From Pseudanabaena sp. BC1403 (lineage in GTDB: Bacteria; Cyanobacteriota; Cyanobacteriia; Pseudanabaenales; Pseudanabaenaceae): a stretch of DNA of 42,381 nucleotides. The notes under the pieces were generated by a model that saw only the letters and a list, made by a program, of their open reading frames with translations, made no database searches and was not told the DNA's origin. Made by a program: the position numbers and the translations under genes. Of the stretch, positions 15,393 through 22,068 are shown piece after piece. The stretch is from assembly GCF_002914585.1 (NCBI RefSeq), contig NZ_PDDM01000034.1:1-42381 (forward strand). Direction: 5' to 3'. Position 1 is the stretch's first letter. Each line of letters opens with the position of its first letter.

Positions 15393-16555
15393 TAGAAAAT
15401 GCTCTTTTGCTGAAACTGCTGGCAACCTATGGCTCACCATTGTATGTATATGACGGTGATCGCTTTTGGCAAAATCTTCAAGCGATTCCCCAGCAGGTAG
15501 GTTATCCCCTTACCACCTACTGCTTTGCTAGTGTTACCAACGGCAATATTTCATTACTTCAGATCGCCCAAAAGAGTGGATGGGGGATACATGCCAACAC
15601 TCCTGGCGATATTTATTTGGGACTAAACGCGGGATTTTCGCCTGATCAAATTATCTATAGTGGCAGTAACCTTAGTCGGCAAGACATTGCCCAAGTCTTA
15701 GATTGGGGCGTAAGTACCTTCAACCTCGACAGCCTCTGTCAACTAGAGCAGCTTTGTGAAATGAGTTTAACCATTCCTGATCTGCGTTTAGGACTGCGCC
15801 TGAATGACCCAAGTTTAACCGCAGAAAGTCGCATTGGCGTTCAACCACAGGAATTTGCGATCGCAGTAGCGATCGCCGAACGATTCGGTCGCCAAATTCA
15901 GGGACTCCATTTCTATCGCGGCACAGGCACTAATGTTACCAAGGCTTTTACCGTCACGATTGATCGGCTTTTAACTTTAGGAAAGACTCTTCCCCATTGG
16001 CAATATTTAGATTTTGGCGGTGGCTTTGGTTATCCCTATCGTCATGGTAAGGCGGCTTTTGAATGGACGGAGTTTGGGCAGGCAATATCTCAAAAACTTG
16101 AAGGTACTAGCATTCACCTAATTTTAGAACCAGGTCGAAATGTGATTGCCGAATGTGGAATTCTGATGACCACGGTTGTAGCTGTCAAATATCAAGGAGA
16201 AAAACAAATTGTCGGCGTTGATACCACGATCGCTAATCTCACAGCCCCCAATGTTTATGGTGACTACCGCCAAATCATTGCCCTCCAAGAAAATGACAAA
16301 CAAGTAATCACAGATGTTTGCGGCAATACCACTTATTCTGGCGACTATTTAGGCAGAAATATAAACTTACCGCCTTTACAAAGGGGAGATACCTTAGCCA
16401 TTCTTGATGTTGGTGCTTATGGATATGCCATGTCTTCCCATTTTCTCCATCGTCCTAAGCCCGCCGAAGTATTAATTAAAGGAAGCGATCATTACTTAAT
16501 TCGAGAAAGAGAAGACTACAGCGTTTTACTATCAAAGCAAATATCAATGAAATAA
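15389..16555 (+). CDS. PLP-dependent decarboxylase-like protein lacking the cofactor lysine
   Basis: 388 aa with the layout of fold-type III decarboxylases (diaminopimelate/ornithine group): barrel N-terminus, LDFGGGFGYPY glycine loop, EPGRNVIAECGILM, and C-terminal CGNTTYSGDYL followed by LPPLQRGDTLAILDVGAYGY. Where active members have the lysine in a YAVKAN-type motif, this one reads CFASVTNGN, putting valine in the lysine position. The usual H-x-H of strand 'GLHFH' reads LHFYRGTGT. The fold is clear, while normal PLP catalysis is doubtful. The start at 15389 overlaps the ligase stop by ATGA; an earlier ATG at 15350 is unlikely. Confidence 0.8.
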   Translation: MIENALLLKLLATYGSPLYVYDGDRFWQNLQAIPQQVGYPLTTYCFASVTNGNISLLQIAQKSGWGIHANTPGDIYLGLNAGFSPDQIIYSGSNLSRQDIAQVLDWGVSTFNLDSLCQLEQLCEMSLTIPDLRLGLRLNDPSLTAESRIGVQPQEFAIAVAIAERFGRQIQGLHFYRGTGTNVTKAFTVTIDRLLTLGKTLPHWQYLDFGGGFGYPYRHGKAAFEWTEFGQAISQKLEGTSIHLILEPGRNVIAECGILMTTVVAVKYQGEKQIVGVDTTIANLTAPNVYGDYRQIIALQENDKQVITDVCGNTTYSGDYLGRNINLPPLQRGDTLAILDVGAYGYAMSSHFLHRPKPAEVLIKGSDHYLIREREDYSVLLSKQISMK

Positions 16556-16559
16556 ATCT

Positions 16560-17900
16560 ATGAAATGCATTAACTGCGGTACAGACAGCAATTTAAGAGA
16601 CAGGACAAACAATCAAGGTAAATGTCAAAAGTGTGGCACTCGCTTTGCTTTTGAACCAACATCAATGCCAAGCGATTGTCGATTTACTGATCCTAGTTTC
16701 CAAAAGATTTTAAATAATATATCTGCTAACGATACTTTGTTTTTCACAAAAGGGCAGTTATTCCATGCTCTGCCACGACGAAAAAACAGTTCTGTCCGTG
16801 ACTGGCTTCGTGCTTATTTTACATCTGTTGGCTTTTCGGCTTTCCTAGTAGTGATTATAACTCCAGCTCTTGTATCAGATTCACGACTTACATTGTCGTT
16901 TAATGAAGCTTTTATCAAATCAGCATTAATTATTTCTACTGTGAACTCTATCTGGTGGTTTGTGCGATTGTGGCTTATTAGTCAAGATCTTAAATATTTT
17001 CGCCGCGAACGACTGACAAGGGCTAGGTCACTCCAAGCTTTGGGAGTTATCTTACTTAATGCTGCCACTGTAAGTCTTTTTTTGCAACAGTTGCTAGGGG
17101 TTGGAATTTTCTTCATCTTAGGAGCTAGCGCAGTCGGTTTAGGCGTTTGGCAAGCTCGCAGGATTCCTAACACAATGGAAGCCACTCCACCAATAACACC
17201 TCAAATGTTTGACTCATTACTAGAAAAATGGATATCTGCCCACGGAGCGCCTCCAAAATTACTATTGGATACCAATGAGAATAATTTTTCTGTTCCTAAT
17301 TTACCAGGAGTCGATGTTACCAATTACAGCTTTGATCGGTTGATTATCTGTCAGAGCGACAATATTGCCCAGATGTTACTGTCTAATAATTTTCACTTTG
17401 AATATAACAGTGGAATTGTAAGTATAAATCATTATCCTTCTAGTATTTTTGAAACAATAATGATCATGGCAAGGCGTAATCCTGATTTGAAAGTTTTTGT
17501 GTTACATGATTGCAGTCCAGATGGCATTCGGACTCTTAATATGGTCAAATACAACTCCCAATGGTTTGGCGGACAAACAACTGCAATAATGGATGTGGGG
17601 ATTTCCCCTCGACAGATTTTATCTGCCAAGCGATCGGTTGTTACTCAAAGTAGTGAGCAATCAATTAGGGTGTCTTTGGGGTTAGAATCAGAAATTCGCG
17701 ACAATTTAACCACTGAAGAATTAAAATGGTTTGATGCTGGAAATTATGTGCTTTTAGAATTTTTCTCTCCCCAACGCATTCTCCAAACTCTCAGCCGTTG
17801 CTTATATCTAGGAGAACAATCAGGGGCGATCGAAGGTAATGATAGTGATTTAATTATTTTGGGTGGTGATAGTTTCTATGGTGTTGAAAACTTTGGCTAA
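16560..17900 (+). CDS. Hypothetical zinc-ribbon membrane protein
   Basis: 446 aa, family not recognised. It starts with a four-cysteine zinc ribbon (C3, C6, C22, C25). Four hydrophobic segments follow between about residues 85 and 198, including FSAFLVVIITPALV and LLGVGIFFILGASAVGLGVW. The C-terminal ~220 residues are soluble, with alternating strands and helices: FDRLIICQSDNIAQML, then LKVFVLHDCSPDGIRTL. The last piece weakly recalls Toprim-type folds, but I cannot claim it. It follows the decarboxylase-like gene by four bases and ends exactly where the convergent second ligase gene ends (17900/17901). Confidence 0.75.
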   Translation: MKCINCGTDSNLRDRTNNQGKCQKCGTRFAFEPTSMPSDCRFTDPSFQKILNNISANDTLFFTKGQLFHALPRRKNSSVRDWLRAYFTSVGFSAFLVVIITPALVSDSRLTLSFNEAFIKSALIISTVNSIWWFVRLWLISQDLKYFRRERLTRARSLQALGVILLNAATVSLFLQQLLGVGIFFILGASAVGLGVWQARRIPNTMEATPPITPQMFDSLLEKWISAHGAPPKLLLDTNENNFSVPNLPGVDVTNYSFDRLIICQSDNIAQMLLSNNFHFEYNSGIVSINHYPSSIFETIMIMARRNPDLKVFVLHDCSPDGIRTLNMVKYNSQWFGGQTTAIMDVGISPRQILSAKRSVVTQSSEQSIRVSLGLESEIRDNLTTEELKWFDAGNYVLLEFFSPQRILQTLSRCLYLGEQSGAIEGNDSDLIILGGDSFYGVENFG

Positions 17901-19517
17901 CTATCGGTGTTGTTGTATCCATAGTTCCAGACTTACTAACAGCCATAATTTAACCCCATAGCGCTTCCAAGGATCGCCTTGATAGTTTAACCAAGATCGA
18001 ATGGTTTCTGTCTGTAAATAGGGTGCGATCGCCGCATTTTTTGATAGTAATAAATCCTTAGCTTGCTTGTTCCAATACTTTTGAAACCCTAACTGCACAG
18101 GAACCATCATGCCACTCTTGGGGCGATGAATAATTTCTGTCGGTAAAAAATCAATCATCGCTTGTTTTAAGACCGATTTTTCGATCGCCCCAGACACCTT
18201 ACAGTTGATGGGCATACTCAAACTTAAATCTACGATTCGCGGGTCAAATAGAGGCGATCGCCCTTCTATTTCAACTGCTCCTAATAAATTATTAACCTTA
18301 GTCAGAATATGATCTGCGCCCTTAAATTTAATATTGATCATAAATAATTTCTGCAAAAAATCCATGTCTGAATTTAGATCGGATTCAAAAAAGAATGGCT
18401 GATCTTTAACTAATTCCCAAATCTCTGGTTTGAGCAGTTGGGGTAAATCATCTGCACATTTTTGAAATGAACGCAAATAACTTGTGTTTAAATTTCCTCC
18501 ATACACTTGATTAAGTAGCATCGGTTGATTCTTGGGACCACCAAAACAAGGATCACCGCCTTCGCCATTGAGAATGATCGAAACTGATTGCTTTGCTAAT
18601 TTTGCCAATAGTAAATTAGGAACTGTTAAAGGATCGCCGATCGGATCGTCTAAAAGCGCCATTGCTTCTGGTAAAAACTTCCACATATCCCTAAAGGAAA
18701 TTTCTAAAAGTTGATGTTCTAAACCGCAATGTTGGGCTACCAAACTAGAAAACTCTAACTCGTTGGGCAAGTCCTTCCCAAAGTGAATAGAATAGGCAAT
18801 AACTTCCTGTTGATGAATCTTGGCACTCAACGCGGCTACGGCACTGGAGTCTAGCCCGCCCGACAAAAATACCCCTACTTTTTCATGTTCAGGCAAGTTT
18901 TCTCGAACAACTTGTAACAATAGGTTGCGTAAGCGATCGGCATAGTAACCCATATCTTCTATTTCTGACTCACTCTTATCTTCTATTCTCCAAAAGACGT
19001 TTGTTTCTTCTTGAGGCAGAGTTAAAACATTTCCAGAAGACAATTCTTTTACTCCTTTCCACATTGTGCGTTCTCCTGGAACAAAAGCACAACATAGATA
19101 ATCTCTGAGAGCAATGGGGTCTATTTCTGCTTGATGATAGGGGCGTAAAGACTGCAAGCAAGGGGCTATCCACCATGATGAATGGTCGGTTGTGTAATAC
19201 AGAGTCTTGCCACCCACTCCATCTCTGCACAAATGTAGCTGATGTTTCTCACAGTCCCAAATAACAAAAGCAAAAAAGCTGTAAATGTTTCTTAAACATT
19301 CACGACCATCTTTCTCCCACATTTGGACAATATCATTGAGATTAAGTCCTTTTGTTATCTCTCCCACAATTACGAATCTTTTAGATGCACTAAAGGCCAT
19401 AGAAGATGGAGAACCGAATGTAGCAAATAAGTCTTGATCGTGCCAAATAGCATTTTTTGTGGGTATTTTACCGAATCCAACCAGCCAATATGTTTTTGTG
19501 AGGGAAAAATGAGCCAT
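17901..19517 (-). CDS. Second asparagine synthetase-like ligase without glutaminase cysteine
   Basis: 538 aa, same family and architecture as the gene at 13728-15392 but clearly diverged. It starts MAHFSLTK, with no Cys2. The degenerate N-terminal domain spans ~1-170, including SFFAFVIWDCEKHQLHLCRD and KTLYYTTD. The synthetase domain has SGGLDS at 219-224, ILNGEGGDPCFGG at about 313-325, and RSPLFDPRIVDLS with EKSVLKQAMIDFLP and RPKSGMMVPV near the C-terminus. The usual acidic residue after NGEGGD is replaced by Pro-Cys. Two such ligases in one locus suggest two successive amide bonds or two substrates. It is convergent with the zinc-ribbon gene. Confidence 0.87.
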   Translation of the reverse strand: MAHFSLTKTYWLVGFGKIPTKNAIWHDQDLFATFGSPSSMAFSASKRFVIVGEITKGLNLNDIVQMWEKDGRECLRNIYSFFAFVIWDCEKHQLHLCRDGVGGKTLYYTTDHSSWWIAPCLQSLRPYHQAEIDPIALRDYLCCAFVPGERTMWKGVKELSSGNVLTLPQEETNVFWRIEDKSESEIEDMGYYADRLRNLLLQVVRENLPEHEKVGVFLSGGLDSSAVAALSAKIHQQEVIAYSIHFGKDLPNELEFSSLVAQHCGLEHQLLEISFRDMWKFLPEAMALLDDPIGDPLTVPNLLLAKLAKQSVSIILNGEGGDPCFGGPKNQPMLLNQVYGGNLNTSYLRSFQKCADDLPQLLKPEIWELVKDQPFFFESDLNSDMDFLQKLFMINIKFKGADHILTKVNNLLGAVEIEGRSPLFDPRIVDLSLSMPINCKVSGAIEKSVLKQAMIDFLPTEIIHRPKSGMMVPVQLGFQKYWNKQAKDLLLSKNAAIAPYLQTETIRSWLNYQGDPWKRYGVKLWLLVSLELWIQQHR

Positions 19518-19844
19518 TGTTAGTTTATAGAATTTATTTTTTCTGTTGACTATTAAAAATTGCTTTCCGCCTAAAAATTAGACAGAAAGAAACCTTGAAC
19601 ATTATCTAAATGTTTTGAGAAATCTTTCTATTTATAGCAGATTTATAGCAAAATCATCATGGATTAAAGAATCAAGTAGCAACTACAACCATCATCAAAT
19701 TTTGGGAGATTTGAGAACAGTTAACAAGAGAATCCACCAAGGCGCTCGCAGATCGGGAACGAACGTAGCTATACTTTTAAGAGTCGAGAAAGCTTGCGCC
19801 AATAAAAACCTAAGAGAGCGTAAAGAAACAGGACGATACTCATA
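19518..19844. other. Gene-poor stretch with one doubtful ORF
   Basis: The only frame is 19615-19848 (+, 77 codons, TTG-type start). Its middle, DLRTVNKRIHQGARRSGTNV followed by AILLR, looks protein-like and could be the tail of a lost gene. There is no good start and the first 30 codons look random. I do not call it a gene. Confidence 0.4.
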
Positions 19845-20395
19845 TTAATCAACTATTCCATAACGCGCTGCTAATTCCGCCACAATCTGAACCTTGCCAG
19901 TTCACATCATCAGGTCTGGATCGTTACAAAGTGACGCAATTACCCTACCGACAAATAAAGGAGTCTCCCAATTAAACTTGTCAGAGATCGCGGCTACACC
20001 AAGATTACCCTCATGGTTTTCATCCGCCAACTGATGAAACTGTTCAGTGCCAACAATCCCCGGCCAAAGTGAAATCGAAGCAATATTAAATGGCTTGAGT
20101 TCGACAGCCATATCCGCCGCAAGGCGATCGCAAGCTGATTTACTAGTACCATAGGCAACACCAAAGATAGGAGCTAAACCACCCCAAGAAGAAATCGTCA
20201 CGATCAAACCTTGCTTGCGTTTGGTCGTCATCTTCGCTGCAAAATGACTTGCCACATGGTGATTTCGCAAACCGACTTGATTGCAAGCATCCCAAAGATT
20301 TATATCTGCTTCCCAGAAGGGTTTACCACTAGACGAGATTAGCGATCGCACACCACCATAAGCATTATTGACCAATAGATCCAATTGTCTATGTA
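19845..20395 (-). pseudogene. SDR oxidoreductase remnant
   Basis: SDR of the DHRS1-like group. RQLDLLVNNAYGGV opens the recognisable part; the catalytic region TISSWGGLAPIFGVAYGTSK and the C-terminal LWPGIVGTEQF are present. The N-terminal ~85 residues with the cofactor glycine motif are missing. A TGA at 19902-19904 splits off the normal C-terminus, which resumes in frame as TGKVQIVAELAARYGIVD and stops at 19845-19847. Both lesions make it a pseudogene. Confidence 0.85.
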
Positions 20396-20744
20396 GCGCT
20401 TACCGATCGATGGCTAATCAGTTTATTCTTCAACAAAAGCTAGAAGATATCCTGAATCTTCCCTTTGAAATATTCCCAGAACTTAATTGAGAAGATTATG
20501 CTGATAGAAGTTACTAAAGAGGTCAAGTAATCGAAGTTAGAGATTGACAGAATGCTCTTAAACATTCTTGAGAATAATTTATCCATTCTCGAAAGATATA
20601 ATTACATGAAACATTTCAGTCAAAGAAATTAACAAATAATTGTCGGACAAATCAATGATTAGCAGTACAAAGCATTAAAAGATCGACCTGCACACCTTGG
20701 GACTAACTGGAAAAAGTGTCACTTTACAAAACGTTATTTGAAAC
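20396..20744. other. Degenerate intergenic DNA
   Basis: A short plus-strand frame from ATG at about 20411 reads MANQFILQQKLEDILNLPFE then IFPELN and stops. The frame resumes with EDYADRSY, stops again, then RGQVIEVRD. This looks like an old gene broken by several stops, but I cannot name it. No RNA gene or repeat was seen. Confidence 0.35.
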
Positions 20745-20993
20745 ATGGAAAGACTAAAAATCACGCTCACCACAGCCGATTATCGTCAATGTGTAACCCT
20801 ATGCCTAAAAGGTCATAGTCATGCGTCAACGATCAACCGCGCACAGGTATTACTAGCCCTGCATGACGGTGTGGATATCTCAGAAGTAATGAAGGTTTTG
20901 AGGGTTAAAAGAACCCGTCTCTGGCGATTGCGGAAGCAATATCTGCAAGGTGGCTTAAATGATGCTTTAGCAGATCGGCGGAGGCGATCATAA
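20745..20993 (+). pseudogene. IS630-type transposase, N-terminal fragment
   Basis: 82 codons covering only the N-terminal helix-turn-helix of IS630/Tc1-like transposases: STINRAQVLLALHDGVDISE, VMKVLRVKRTRLWRLRKQYL, then GGLNDALADRRRRS and a stop. The DDE catalytic domain (about 250 more residues) is missing and was not found in any frame downstream. No terminal inverted repeats were recognised. Confidence 0.75.
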
Positions 20994-21057
20994 TGTTTCA
21001 AATACAGTCTAAATTGACTGTGCGTATAGAGTTTGGCTATTGACTAGAACTGAACTA

Positions 21058-21150
21058 TCGATAAAAATGCTTTCCAAGAACTGAAGCTCAAAGGTGATGA
21101 GATCGCATTGCGACCTATGCCTTTTGGTTATCACATCTCCAATTTTAGCT
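21058..21150 (+). pseudogene. C-terminal tail of a lost gene
   Basis: An in-frame stretch ending at TAG 21148-21150 reads NAFQELKLKGDEIALRPMPF then GYHISNFS. It has protein-like composition but is closed by a stop at its 5' side and has no start. It lies just before the secretion operon and marks a probable junction. The family was not recognised. Confidence 0.35.
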
Positions 21151-21161
21151 AGATAGCAACA

Positions 21162-21743
21162 ATGAAAACCGATTCAATTAATCCGATGAGAGTAACCTAT
21201 AGTCCTCATCGCCGTAAATTCCTCGACAAGATCCAAGATCCTCAGTTAGCCGCATTGACTGCTGCGATTGTGGGAATCGTTATCACCTTTACCTACTCTA
21301 AAGGGATGTATCTAACGGCGCTACTTGCCTTAATTGGTTTACTCTTAGCATTCCCGAAAGTATTGCTGATGCTGTATGGCAAATTCGAGCAAATGATTCG
21401 GCATTACAAGTACAGTCCCGTTTTATTACTGGGCATAGTAATTGGCTTCCTGATCGGCTTGCTGTTGATTTTTACTGTTGAGCCAGCCCAAGCCCAGTTT
21501 TTTAACAAAACCCAGACATGGATGACGGGTGCAATTCCTGGCATCGATACAGGACTTGTTGCTTTGATTTTCAATGTGTTGCGAGCCTTGTTTGTAATCT
21601 ATCTGGGGATTGGACTTGTAAAGGTGATTCAATCAGCCAGAAATGATGATGACTGGCAGCAAATGGCAAGGACACCATTGATTCTGGTAGTGACGGTGAC
21701 GATGGGTGACATTTTGGCAGGCATTATCACGGGTGCAACCTAA
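21162..21743 (+). CDS. virB2: VirB2/TrbC-like pilin precursor
   Basis: 193 aa and first gene of the T4SS operon. The C-terminal 82 residues match VirB2-type pilins: after a hydrophobic stretch a signal-peptidase-like site EPAQAQ (cleavage after A111) releases a protein with two membrane helices (GLVALIFNVLRALFVIYLGI and TPLILVVTVTMGDILAGIIT) joined by a short basic loop. The leader is unusually long (~111 residues) and holds two extra hydrophobic segments (about 29-45 and 49-70). It probably forms the conjugative pilus shaft. Confidence 0.8.
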   Translation: MKTDSINPMRVTYSPHRRKFLDKIQDPQLAALTAAIVGIVITFTYSKGMYLTALLALIGLLLAFPKVLLMLYGKFEQMIRHYKYSPVLLLGIVIGFLIGLLLIFTVEPAQAQFFNKTQTWMTGAIPGIDTGLVALIFNVLRALFVIYLGIGLVKVIQSARNDDDWQQMARTPLILVVTVTMGDILAGIITGAT

Positions 21744-21747
21744 AGCT

Positions 21748-22068
21748 ATGGCAGAAGATTACAAATTTCGTAAGGTCAATGCCATTCTGGGTGCAAGTCC
21801 CAAGATTGGACCTTTTCCCACCGAGCTAATCATTCCTTGGGCAATTATCAGCTTTACCCTGTTCATGATTTGCTACGTGGTTCTAAATCTGCCTTGGTTA
21901 TGGGTATTGCTGATCGTGGCTTGGGGCAATGCGACATGGTGGATTTTAACTGGTTCAAAGCCCTATCGATTTTTATCAAAATTTATCCCTGTGCCACGAT
22001 GGACGCGAGGCGTTTATCAGTACAGAGGAATGCGTAAGCAGGAGGTAAAGAAATATGCAGAGCGTTAG
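21748..22068 (+). CDS. virB3: VirB3-like T4SS inner-membrane protein
   Basis: 106 aa from the ATG at 21748, four bases after the pilin stop. The longer frame from 21706 overlaps the pilin gene and is rejected. It has two adjacent membrane segments (IIPWAIISFTLFMICYVVLN and LPWLWVLLIVAWGNATWWIL) and a basic C-terminus, the usual VirB3 layout. VirB3 works with the VirB4 ATPase. The two genes overlap by 14 bases here, which supports coupled expression. Confidence 0.8.
   Translation: MAEDYKFRKVNAILGASPKIGPFPTELIIPWAIISFTLFMICYVVLNLPWLWVLLIVAWGNATWWILTGSKPYRFLSKFIPVPRWTRGVYQYRGMRKQEVKKYAER

Noticed and set aside
11376-19517. Lasso-peptide cluster
   Set aside because: Two asparagine-synthetase-like ligases lacking Cys2 suggest it, but no leader peptidase (B protein), recognition element or precursor with a suitable core was found within the cluster.
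19615-19848. 77-codon ORF as a toxin-domain gene
   Set aside because: The middle is protein-like, but there is no start or ribosome site and I cannot match it to a family, so I only describe the stretch.
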